From assembly GCA_022829145.1 (NCBI GenBank), contig CM040761.1, positions 16,426,245 to 16,490,244 of the forward strand: a stretch of 64,000 bases of DNA. Direction: 5' to 3'. Shown here one piece after another: positions 46,227 through 58,800 of this stretch (positions within the stretch are counted from its first letter, which is position 1; every line of letters begins with the position of its first letter). The translations under genes were made by a program, and so were the position numbers. The DNA is from Albula goreensis (Eukaryota > Chordata > Actinopteri > Albuliformes > Albulidae). The notes under the pieces were generated by a model. That model saw nothing but the letters and a program-made list of their open reading frames with translations, did not search any database and was not told the DNA's origin.

Positions 46227-49200
46227 CTAGTGGTCGCAGCCCAGCAGTTCCGAGGAGATCTTGTGTTGTTCGGGCAGGAGCTTGGAGGCAGCAAAGACCA
46301 TGGGGCTCTCATACTCATAGTAGTGGGATCCCCTCAGAATCTTCAGATCGCTGGGTCCACAAACAGCAGCATCAACGTGGTCGATGGGCAGGGGGACTGC
46401 CTCACCCACCTCAGGGGGGGATTTGGACATGTCGATCTCATGCATGGATTTATCTGAAGGAAAACAGAGAGGGGACCCTTACATCTGGAGTTTCATTTTA
46501 TGTCATCTCATCTCATCTCATGTTATGTTATAGACAAAGACCCTTTGCTCAAAGGAGCTAGACCACTGTCGTACAAGAAGTATGAAACAAAAGGTGTATT
46601 ACAACTTTCCTTACATTTTCGTGTTTTCATAATTTAGATTTCCTATTTTTTTTTGTAGGCTGAGCTCACCACTACAACCTCTGTCAATTCTGGAGAGCGT
46701 AAACAAGTATTTGTTCTTCTCCAACACATGTGATGTCAAGTCACTGCTTCCTCTTACTCCACAGTCCACAGACTGTGGGTACTTTTGTGAGCAGAGGTAG
46801 ATGCTGGTGCATTGTGAGACATGGACCCCCTAACTGACTGAACCCCCCACCCCGCCCGGAGCACCGCAATGGGCAGTTAATGGGGAATTGCCCCCCCCCC
46901 CTCCCAGCAGAACCAAAAGGATAAATGCATTACATATTCTCATTTTTGACATAATAAGAATAGGTTAGCATTTGCACCTAGAATGACATAGACAGAGTCT
47001 CTGCCCCCGCATACAAAGGCAGCATCTACATGGTCTTCAATCCCCAGCACATCCTTCAAGGATTTGGGGTATCCCTCCAACATTGGGTAGCCTTTCTCCT
47101 CTTTGTGGGCATACACCAGCTGGTCCTACAAAATAGAGTTGAGGGATTATATCAGCATGATCACAAGCAGTTTTTAAGTTATTCATCACTATTATTTTTC
47201 AATATATGTCTTTATAGGAAGCCGTCATCATTATGACAGACCATTCTGGGCTATCTTTCAGATATTTTCACCTGTTCTCCTTTGTCTCTGATGTCCATGG
47301 GCTCTGACTCTGACCTACCTTGATCATGTAGATGTCATCCTTGTAGGAGAAAGCAGCATCCACCTCGCTGTGCAGCTCCTTGAAGGCACTCTCAATAGTG
47401 AAGCCCTCCCAGTCATCCGCCAAGTTGTCCCGGTGCAGGAAGTGGTGGCCTAAGCGGGAGAGGGGATTGCAGGCGAGGATATAACATATGATGGAAGAAT
47501 AAGAATAAGAGTATATGTTAAAAAATACCCCTCCCTTCTAACCCACCCCAAGCCAACTTTTCACCCCATCACAGTGACACCCCAACCCCCCTCACTGACT
47601 GGAGAAGGAACCCTTACACAGCTGACCCCCCCAATTTATGTGATGACTAGTCTTCACCCCTTTCCAAATTGCAAATGCATCACAAATGATGTACTGGTCA
47701 TGCTTTCAGAAGAACACACAGTCAGCATATACCTGATTCATGTGAATGCAAATGACCAGGAAAGGTTGCTAGAGAGCAAGGAGCTTGATGATGCTTTGCT
47801 GCCTCCACACACTCACACACAGAGAGATAAAATCCTCACCTCTGAAAACATACATGCTGCCTCCATCATCTGCGGTGACAGCGTCCAGGTGCACGCGGCT
47901 GCACCTCTCCCTCTCTGCGTGGTCAGTACTATCACCTGAAATAATGTCGTATGGTACATAGGTCACATGACTTCCCTATAGTTTTGCTACACAAATACAT
48001 ACACATACTACACATTTTTGTATCCTCATCAACCAGGGAATGTTGATGCTTACTTCAATTTGTTTCTCAAAATAATGTGCAGATTCCAATTAACTGTACG
48101 CTATATTTGAATAAGAACTTCAAATGTGTGCTTTTAGCCCTCAGCCTGTGCCCCCCAACCCCCAACCCTGTCCTGCATACCAAATTTGGAGCATCTCATG
48201 AAGTACTCGCGGGCATCCTTTGGGTACTTTCCAATCACGACTCCTGTGACAGGGTGGAATTTGGTGAAGTCGTGTCCATGGAAACAGTAGTAGTGCTCCA
48301 GCCACCTGAAAGCAGAGGTGCAGTTGGGCAGGTGAGCCCACTCCTTCTCCTCCACCGTCTTCTCCTTAATGTCATAGTGGTACACATCGTCTCCTAGGAA
48401 ACACATATAAATATGATACAGTTGTCATCTGTGCTCCTCTTCACTCACTTGTAATCACATTTGTACTCTGTCATCTCTGATATGGTTATAGGTCATCAGG
48501 AAACACAGCTGTCAGAACACTGGAACAATTCTCACAGAGTTCCAGAGATCTTAAGTTGTCTGTCCCACTGTGATGCAGAAACATTATTTTAAACATAAAA
48601 TCCACTCACCCTTGAAGAAGATCACAGAGTCTTTACCACATTCACTCTTTGGGCACTCAACAGCAGCATCAAGTTGGCTGGGAACTCCAGGGAACACATC
48701 CTGGATGTCTTTAGGGAAGCCATCTTCCAGGGTGTGATTGTAGTAGCTGAAGACCTTGTCATCCTATGATTAAAGCAAAGCAAGGAAAAATGTATCATTT
48801 TTATTGTAATTACGATAAAAATATGACACACAAGAATAACAACATCCTAATAAAAGAGATACATAATGTTCCAAGTCAATTAATTGCTGAATCAGATGTT
48901 ACCTAATTTAAATGAAAACCTCACAGCTCAAAGAGATCTAATTGGTTGCCAAATGCACTGTAAGGTGCTGTGTGGTCACTGGACCACAGCCAGGTTCAGC
49001 TTTCCAAGGCTATGTGCAAATATACCAGGAAGAAAATGATGTGGTCGTGGTGTTCATGATCCTCAGAGTGCAAGCGGAAGGCTGCGTCCACATGCCCCAG
49101 GTGGTGATGGTCGTCCAGTTCTTTGAAGGAGCCATTGTTGAACTCAGCAGCCCCATGGAAGCCCTTCCACAAGTGGTCCTCTGGGAAATGTAGACACAGC

Positions 49201-50212
49201 TGAGACTTGGTTCCCCCAATATCATTAAGTTCTTAAACAATTAGCAATTAATTACTGACAAATTTTTATTTCTTGTTCTTTTTTTATTTGTTGGAAACTT
49301 CTATTCAGTGTAATTTGCATAGTAGGAATGGTGACATATAAAATATAATGTGAAATATAATGCATGTCACAGGTGATGTATTACAAGTACATTAAATATA
49401 AAAATACACTCAATGATAATGCATCAGGCTAACAAACAGTATGAATATATAAGCATGCATGTGTCTATCAGCAATGCTAATTCTCTCCCAGTGCAGGGTG
49501 AGCCATTCAGAGTTTAACAAGCTCATTAGCATATTAGTGGCAGGTCACCAGTAAGTGGGTTCTCCTTCATTCACCAGCACGGTCTTGTCACACAGCTATA
49601 CATTGTGAATGGTATTTAGATAAATTTATGACACAGCCTGGACAAACAGCTGATTCTGCTGGTGGTGCATGGACCATTTATGCCACATGTGAAGTTTCTT
49701 CTAAAAAAAGTTCCATATTAATCTGCCAAAAACATCTTGGCAGCATAAACAAGCATCATAATCTGTTTGTCTCTTCCACCAGAAATTTTCTGGATTTGGT
49801 ATATTTAGTAATATTTAGTATTATTTGCAACTAGTACGGTCTTGAAAGAACAATTTCAATTGTAGTCTTGAATTTTCTCCTCTAACTCTTCTGTTTTCAG
49901 CATTTGTAAATACACCAGCAGGTACTGTAACGTGTAAATGGATATATGTTATGAATACTGGAGGGCACACATTTCTTTTAAAATCTCATTAAACTCCAAA
50001 AATGCTGCTAAAGGGTTAAAGTATTTCAAATACAGTATTTGAGCCAGATGTGTAACACAATGTATACGTATGGCATTTGTTACTGACCTTTGAAGAAGTA
50101 AGGAATGCCCTGCTCGTTGGCGGTGATGGCGTTAAACTCGATCCCCTCACAGCGGTCAGGGGCTTCTCCTGGGTGTCAAATATAAGTCAGTCCCTGTGTT
50201 CTTACTGTCACT

Positions 50213-50273
<61 letters not shown>

Positions 50274-51038
50274 TTTTAGTGATAGTTCTGTTCAGAAATG
50301 GTGAACATGACTACATTGACTGAAAATCTTACTTTTAATGTGTGAACCAGCGCATGGACATTTTTAGACTTTGGTCAACAATTTCATCAAATAAGTTTCT
50401 GTCTTTTTCTTCACAAACATAGTTTCAACCAGTGACAGAATTAAGCCATGAAACAGGTTATACTCATTTCATTACATAGTCACAAAAAATTTTGTAAAAT
50501 AGTGCTTATGGAGGGAAAAATTAGCTGAGGCCTTTTAAGCTAAATCTTCGGTGCCACCATGGTAAGTATTCTTCCTGATTTTGTATTTGCTGAGGGGAAC
50601 TTACCTACATGGTGGTCCCTGTGTGAACAAGAAGAGAAGAGCAACATCAACATCATAAACTCATAACCCATATTATATATATAATTTGAATAAATTGAAT
50701 GCAAAAATAATTCTTACAAAATTAAAAAATAAAATAAGCATTCTATAGAGACCATTGGTGAGGAGAAAGGTAGCATGGTGAAGCAGGAGCTTTCATAGGG
50801 TGGGATAGGACAGATACTGGGTCTGACCTGGGATGGCAAGCTGCAAATAACCAATACCAGTTTCCAGAAGCAATGAGGGAGACAGAGAGGACTTAAATAA
50901 AGGGGAGAGTGAGAAAGGGTGAGAGTGGGAGAGAGAGGCAGAGGAATGGTCTTTACACCCGAGGAGACGCAGTGGTACTCACGAGACAGCACAGCTTAGG
51001 GCCAGAAACAGGCACAGGGTCTGAGTGAGCAGCCTCAT
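46227..51038 (-). CDS. hpx: Hemopexin / Wap65-like secreted haem-binding protein, gene A
   Basis: Ten coding exons: 50983-51038, 50605-50618 (14 nt), 50088-50168, 49026-49180, 48610-48763, 48181-48393, 47840-47935, 47319-47449, 46978-47125, 46227-46453. They total 1275 nt, 424 residues, the usual size of fish Wap65. A hydrophobic signal peptide of about 18 residues opens the protein. Two four-bladed hemopexin propellers follow, marked by recurring D-A-A motifs (HVDAAF, LDAAV, EVDAAF, HVDAAF, VDAAV) at blade starts. Hemopexin binds free haem in plasma and delivers it to the liver; fish versions respond to temperature and immune stress. The second-propeller blade has GHHFLH, keeping a histidine where mammalian hemopexin has GTHYW. 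The linker GHGHR motif seen in gene B is absent. The stop is TAG. Confidence 0.95.
50215..50272. repeat. GT microsatellite in hemopexin A intron
   Basis: About 28 GT units, some 45 bp upstream (in transcription sense) of the exon at 50088-50168. Confidence 0.95.
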
Positions 51039-51112
51039 GCTGAGGGATCCTCTGGTCCAGGTACTGGAGAGAATAGAGCAGGGAAAGGTGCCTGGGCTGG
51101 AGACGGACAGAA

Positions 51113-51142
51113 CCTTTATACCTGAGCTCTGAGTGGGCGGAA
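51113..51142 (-). promoter_or_regulatory. Hemopexin A core promoter
   Basis: TATAAAGG (51113-51120, minus strand), 75 bp above the ATG, with a GC-box-like CCGCCC just upstream. The same layout and almost the same sequence occur before hemopexin B. Confidence 0.75.
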
Positions 51143-51149
51143 CATTGTG

Positions 51150-54100
51150 GCCCGAGGGGAGGAGGGTTAGAATGAACCTGGAAACCTGGCGCTGACCTCC
51201 AAACACCCTCGCCATAGTTTACACAGAGCGGAGGTGGACGTCGGCACAATTTCAGTCTGTGGTCAAGGTAATCAAGGTGATCGACAGCGCATGTCTTTTT
51301 TCAAGGAATTTCATCCCTGCACTGAAAAAGGGATCAATACTTCATAAGCAGCTTAGATGTGCCTTAGCTAAGCATTGTTTGGAGGAGGCTATATCTCCTA
51401 TGGAATAAGGCTATTTCAGGATATTATGTTCACTGATCTTTTACGATAATACAGCACTGCAGCTATTGCCTATCATAATATGTTACATTTGCAAGAAAAT
51501 ATTGTTTTACTAAATGGATTCTATAGCAATGTATGTCAAACTAAACATTCATTAAATTAGTCAACATACATCATCTAGCAAATTGGGCACTGCAGGAGTG
51601 ATTCTGGCCACATTCACATGCATTTACCTGTGGTGGTGTATTACACCTAACTCCACCAACATTTCAGCCATCAATATGTGGTTTACAGTATGATTTTTCA
51701 ATGGAATTTCATCTTGAACTGAACGTGGAACAAATATTAACATTTAAGTTTTATTTCCCATGTAAGGAAAAAACACAAAACACAACACTGTAATTTTTAT
51801 TACATTTATCAGTTAAGTGGATTTTCTTATCTAGCTAAATTTATAGCAGCATGTCATTGTTACACTACTGGCAAAGCATTTAGCAATGTGTAAATTAGAA
51901 TCTTCAACAGCATATTTTCTCTGTCTTCTTTTTTGATTATTGAGATAATTAGTAAATTGGAATCATTCTTAAAGGTGACAAAGGTATAATTTATGATGTT
52001 TTGCAAGGTCTTTACATTACTTTTTGTGTTGTTTGTCTGCTGTTTTATATTGTCTGCCAACATTCCTGGAAGTACCTTACTGTCGGCAGCTGTTGCTCTG
52101 TCAGTGGAGTGCTGAAAACTGCTGAGTTGCTTTTATGTTGATATAGCAACCATTGCTTTCTTTGACAAAGACACAAGAAGGGGCTCTTTCTCTGTTGTAC
52201 AGTCTAAGGACTTCTGCCTCTTTCGCATGTCTCTGAGACGCAGATGCATGCGTGCTTACATAAATGCATATATGATGTGTAGTCTCCCCCCGTTGGGTCT
52301 GTTCTGTTTGATTTCTTGGACATTGCACAGCTATGGCATGAATGCTTCTGATGTCTCGATTTGAGTATTCATATCCCAAAATAAGAGAGAATATCCGTCT
52401 GCACTGTGCAGTTGTTCAGATATTGTTTATATGCAATCAGCTGTAATTGATATACACAGTTGCTTTCATTACATTACATCAAGCTATTACGCAAAAGATA
52501 TTTGAGTTATTAGTTGCCATTCCTGGCTAACTAAGGACAAACAAAAAAAATGTATATTCAACCCATAAAAAGAACTAGACGTGCAAGCAAATTATAATTC
52601 AAAAGAGTAACCACAACCAAAGAACACATTGAAATGTCTAAACAAATGCATCCACGCTTATGTGTTTGTCATCCAAACAAATCTATCTCCATCTACCTGG
52701 AATTGCACAATGCAATGTTTAAACTGTGTGTGGGCAGGTTTCTGCTGCTGTAATCAGGTTGTACTATTTGCACCGTGGGCTAGATTTAAGAAATCCGTGT
52801 TTGTTGAGTCACTACTGATTTGGCACTGCCATTTATGAACCCTGGACATTTGGCAGGGGTCCCCACAGAAAAAAATCCAATACAAATATATTTCACTACT
52901 AAAAAACAGTAACCATGGTAGCATTATAATTGATAATAAAATTTATAGAGATACATATATTGACCTATTGGCCTAACATGTGGAAAATTCACATCATGTG
53001 AGCATACATTAGGATAATATTAGGATTATATTTACATATATATGTGTGTGTGTGTACATATAAATAATACATATATATATTATTTCATATATATATATGA
53101 CCAAATATAACCTTGCAAAAGAAGACAGGCACTAATTTTCAAATTGACAATATTTCACAAATGTGATGTTCAGGTTTAACCAACTTTGGTCAGAATGCTT
53201 AGTTCATGTGTGTTGGTTGAGGTGAACTGGATGAAGTTGTAGATGAGGGTCTGTGGGAGAGTGGGTCCAAAGATCATCACCTCAGGCTACGTAGATAAGT
53301 CAGTAGGTAAAAACTGGAGAGTGTCCGTGCTTAATCACCAAGGCTGTGAAACAGGGGTAAAGGATCATTGCAGATTGAAGGGAAAGAGAAATAAAACAGG
53401 ATATCTTCAGTGTATAAACAGGTAATCAATTCTTCTCTTTTCAAATCTCACGGCATACAGGGATTAAATGCATGTAGACATTGCCAGGGCTAAGACCCTT
53501 ATGGGACAGAAGTCACATTTGTATGAAGTAGGGTTGTCATATTGCTCTCATTTTGACAGAGTGGCCAAAAATGAAAGGAAAAAGGCACCAGGTGAAGCCC
53601 TCCCACTCAGAGTGATGCTGTTTTGGCCAGTGACACACTGTCCTTCTCGGCTGCCAGCCTTAGGTGAGACCGACACGGTCAGGATTCAGTACCAGGCTGT
53701 GGGATGCATCCATATACCTGAACCCAGTGTTATAACACAGTAAGTCCCCTCACCGCCCTCCTCCCCACAGCACAGAATGATAAAGCTTAGCATTACACCT
53801 GGATTCACAGGCTATGAGGACGCAGCTGCTTCTCATGACTGTGAGGAATTTTACTGATGAAATCCATGATATCATTGAGTCTTCTAAAGTAGAGAAATGC
53901 TTTCGGATGAGACCTTTCTAGAATTTTCTATGCTCTAGGACAATCCTTTGACCCATTACCCAATCAAAGCCCGCCCCCGGCTCAAGGTCACAGCCGTCAG
54001 TGCTCTCATTTGAACCGGGATGGGGGCATGTTGATTCTGTATCAAAATCCCTCGTATTGTAATGGTAAACCCGGCTGGTATATTTTGCAGTGTACACTGA

Positions 54101-55862
54101 GATATCTATAGATTATCTGTGTGCTGCGGATTAGGGGGTGGTAGGCAGGCAGGACACTGCAGCAGAGAACATGGGTTCAGTTTCAGCATCACCAGAGCCT
54201 GCAAGCCTCCTTCAGTCCTTCAGAACTTTACTTTACCAGAACTTTAACCTGGCTGATAAAGTTCCATTTCTCATTGCCATTGTTTAACATGTTTACACCT
54301 GCATGTTCATTAAGGAAGAATTTTTGTCCAATGCAGCTCCAATGGCCATAATGAGAAACATCTTTGCAAGCGACCAGGTCAGCTACAAGCACAGGAATTG
54401 AGCTGCTGTAGTGATACAGACATTTTGTAGAAGGGTGATCACCCAGGGCCACTTCACAAATAGGTGAAACTGAATATTAGATGTGCAAGTAGTTGATGCA
54501 ATCCAATTTAGTACTGCTCAAAATAACAAAAAACAGGAGCAGCAATCAGGTACCTGAACAAAGGGAGGGAATGCTACAGCTGTAATTGTAACTTAATCAT
54601 AACTAAAATGAAAGAAACACACCAAAAGAGGTCAGCTCCAATTCAAACAGATTCTTGTGAAACGCCATGAGGGGAATGTAGTTCAATGAGAGTATGATAA
54701 CATGCACAATAGCATTAACGGTTTGTGTGGGCACAATGGTACAATTCCAATAAATCTGCAAACTCAGCAAGAAGCTCAAGGCCGCAGGCCGCTAAACCTA
54801 CACACTATCATCCCTGGAAAGGTATAGCTTCAGCGATGGCACGCAAAAATGTTTACCTGTGGATCTGCAGACTGTTTGCTGTGTAAACCCGACCTGTAGT
54901 ATTGACCCTACTGCTGTCTAGTCAAACGCACGTACTGACGTGTGTTCTCTGTGTTGTTACCATGACCATACACTAGAGGGCACCCTACACTGTGCTCCAG
55001 CACCTACTGCCCTCTCTTCTCAAAATGGGACTCTATGAAGCTGTCAGTGAATGTACAAACAATGGATGGTCTGGGTAGATACAAATACACTTCAATGGAT
55101 ATTTTCAGCCAATGGGGGACCAATGGGAAATCTTCCCACTAAACAATGAGGCCAAATTTATTCCCCTCTGTGTGTGGTGACATTAAGAGGAAGCAATGTG
55201 GGTCTTTTCATGTGATTAAATGAGTTATAAACACTTTTAAGAAAATATTTTATATAGTTTGTTCTTCTAGTTAATTTAGAGCAGCGTTCTTTAAAGGGCT
55301 ATGTGTTGTTTTGAACAATCAGCTCTCCTGGTACATATATCAGCAAATAAAGTAAACGTTTCCATTCTGACAACATAATGATCACAAAAAACATATGTGG
55401 ACCCAAAATTTTATTAATATCTGACAAAACCATGACATCACAGGTGAAGTCAGGTGGAATGAAACCATGGCAACATTTTCTGATTTCTCCTCATTTGTTA
55501 CATTGCGGTTTTAAAAATTTCTGACATGAAAAATGTCTAAACACAGAGTAGGGGGTTGAAATATAAAATGATAAAGCAATGGAAGAAGCTGTTGGACGTA
55601 TGAGATACATTCATCTGGTCAACAAATAAACAAAACACAAGACATGATAAATGAAAAGCTCTGAATGGGCATGTTTATGAATGTCTATTTGCCTCCCTTT
55701 CCACCCCACCTTCCTTTCTATCTGTGGTGACTTCCCAGATCAATGCCTGCGTAACAGCTTTCCACCAGCCTTGGTATTTCTGTACCGAAATCATGCTCTC
55801 TGAAACCAAACATTTAACCTCCCTTCCCCGGCCCCCGGCCCCCTCCAAACAAGTTTGCAACC
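51150..55862. other. Spacer between hemopexin genes A and B
   Basis: 4.7 kb with no gene I can support. AT-rich; it includes an AT/GT microsatellite at about 53035-53100. Short open frames lack domains and paralogues here. The distal part, near 55400-55860, is presumably hemopexin B 3'UTR; TTTATT (AATAAA, minus strand) occurs at 55410. Confidence 0.6.
53035..53100. repeat. AT/GT-rich microsatellite
   Basis: Mixed TA, TG and TA dinucleotide runs with short interruptions, between the hemopexin genes. Confidence 0.85.
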
Positions 55863-58800
55863 CTAGTGGGCACAGCCCAGCATCTGCTGAGGGATCTCGT
55901 GGGGAATCGGGCGGATTTTGCCGGTGGACAGGACCATGGGGCTATCAAACTCAAAGTACTGTGCTCCCACGTACACCTTCACACCCTCAGGGCCACACAT
56001 GGCAGCGTCGATCCCGCTGAAAGGCAGGGAAACCTCCTTGACCAGCGACCGTGGAGTGGCAGACAGATCAATTCTCTTCATTTTCCCCCCTGCAGGAGAT
56101 AGGGGAGAGAAAAATTTAGAGAGAGCATACACAAAATGCAGACACATACTTTCACAAATTTGTAACCAATATTTTTATGTTTTTATTATTATTATTATTA
56201 TTATTACATTTTCTAATACCTGAATAATGTTTACTAATCTAAAACATCTAAAACTGTAAATGGCAGTGTTGATATATTTCAGTAAAGATTTGGTATTCCT
56301 CTATTTGTGTGGGCTGCACAGTTATGCTCATCGTAGTCGTGAGAGCAGGTGTGTACAGTCGTTAATGTAAGATTCAGGTGAATGATGAGAACAGGTGTAC
56401 AGGTGGATGAGGGTCTTGGTTAATGTGTTTACCTTGTATAATGTGGACAATGGCATGACCTTCACACACAAATGCTGCGTCCACTGGGCCCTCGACTCCC
56501 AGTTCCTCCTTTAGGGATTTTGGGTACCCTTCAATAAGAGTGTAGTGTGCTTCTGATTTGTAGATAAAAACCTGGTCACCCTATTAAACCAGACAGTAGA
56601 TTACATACTATTGTAATACATTTACACACCCACATACACATGACACATATGCACACAGGCATACAGCTACATAAACCAACCCACAGTCCCAGACACACCC
56701 TTTCACACACACATTCTTTAAATGCACTCACTTTGATAAAGTAAATCTTCCCATCATAGGAGAAAACTGCGTCCACATCACTGTCCACCTCCTTCCAGAA
56801 TCTGCTGATGTAGAAGGCGTGCCCGCCGTCCCGTTGGGAGTCCAGACGCATGAACAGCTTACCTGAGAGAGAAGTGAATTTCTCAACTGACTTTTTCCAC
56901 ACAAACAACTTCTGTTTGTTGCTCCTTTATCCACCAATAACATGTCAAACTCTCCAAGCCCAGTCACTTCTGTGAGTGAAAGAAACAGCAGTAGCAGTGG
57001 TCACTCACCTCTGAAGGCATATGACTTTCCTTTGTCGTCCATGGTGACTGCGTCCAGGTGAGCGTTAGTGCAGTTTACAGAACCTCTGTGCCCATGACCT
57101 GCAGAATGACAGCAGTGAGTTTTGTTGCTAGCTTCACTTTTCAAGCTCATAATCTTTTGGCCCTGCAAGCCTGACCAGGTCAGCCCTCTTATGGCCAGGT
57201 CATTCTTCTTGAATTAATGAGCAAGGGTGGTGCTCCAAATGCGAACAGCAATTTAAGCAAACACAGACACTGACCAACATAACACTGCCGCAGGTAGAGG
57301 GAGTTTTACAGGGAAACTTCATAAACTTCATTTTAGAGGCTGAGCTAGGTATGAAAATGCTGGAGTTGCAGACACTGGATACTGCATTGCTGTGCAAACA
57401 CCCATATCACATCAGCAGATAAAAGGCTCACATCTTTACAAAATGAGGCTGGTGTGATTGATTGTCTGTTCCTATATATTATTTTCATACATTAAAAAAT
57501 GTACAACTATGTTCGCTTCAGGGGTGAATATGAGGAAATGGATAGATATCTTAACCAGATTTCTCCTTTTCCAATATCAATCAACCAATAAAATCATGCA
57601 CAGCTTCACACTGGATATTTACAGAATGGATAAAGGCTGGGAAAAAAACAATTAGAAGAATTTATAAAAGTATTCCTTGACTGCAGAAAAGGTCAAGTCG
57701 TACATTTAGCCAACTTACCAAAGTTAGGGCACCTCATGAAGTAGTTGCGGGCATCCTTTGGGTAATTGGGCTCCACATCACCTGTGACTGGGTGGAACCT
57801 GGTGAAGTTGTGTCCATGGAAACAGTAGTACTGCTCAAGCCATCGGAAGGCAGAGGTGCACTGGGGAAAGTGAGGCCAATCCCTCTTCTTCACAGTCTTT
57901 GTCTTAATGTCGAAATAATACACTTCATCTCCTTGGAAGCAATGTGGTAAAGCAGATTAGTGCTTGGAACTGGAATTAGGTCTTGAACTCAGCCTGGGTT
58001 GGGATCCATTATATTTCAGTTCGGGAAATATGTTTACACTTCAGTTTATCAAATCTGCAGTGTGATCTATGGGATATCTGGCATTAGTGACATTAACTAA
58101 TTGAACAAGGGGAAACCAGTTCACTAGGAGCAGAACTACACACCGCTGTGTTTTAGCATGGCATTGCTTTTGTGGGTTGTAGAGTATTGATAACATGCCC
58201 TCACCCTTGAAGAATATAACACCATCTGTTTTACACTCTCCTTCAGGGCACTCGATGGCAGCATCTAGGTGGCTGGGAATCCCAGGGAACACATCCTGGA
58301 TATCTTTAGGGAAGCCATCCTCCAGAGTGTGGTTGTAGTAGCTGAAGACCTTGTTATCCTGTTGTGTATACATAAATAAGGCATCAAATGCCATTTACAG
58401 TCAAAATGCTTCATTTCAGTTTTAGCTTTGGACCATACCTCCTCGAATGGCTGAATTTTTATTCCGATTTGATTATTATTTTATATATGCAGTTCCATAG
58501 TTGATCAACTGCACAAATACTCACATTTTTATTTAATTAAACAAAGATAGGGAGAGCAGAGAGCTTGGGCAGAAATGGATTATGGTATGTACCAAGAGGG
58601 AGGTTTGGCTCGGCTGAAAACAGTGCTTATTGAATTAAAGATAAAGCTTCAGCCAGGAAAGTCTGTTCAAGAACCAAGAAAGACTGACAGAGGCAAGCAG
58701 AGTTAACAGAATGAATCAAGAATAGAGGCTGATGGAGTTTTCATGAGGAGAGTCTGACAGGGCGATGAAGTCAGCAATCAGTACCAGGAAGAAAAACATG

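Noticed and set aside
46095-46457. Plus-strand open frame over the hemopexin A last exon
   Set aside because: Antisense shadow of a well-supported coding exon extended by a GT repeat.
53468-53743. Plus-strand 91-codon open frame between the hemopexins
   Set aside because: No domain, no splice support and no paralogue in the window; length expected by chance.
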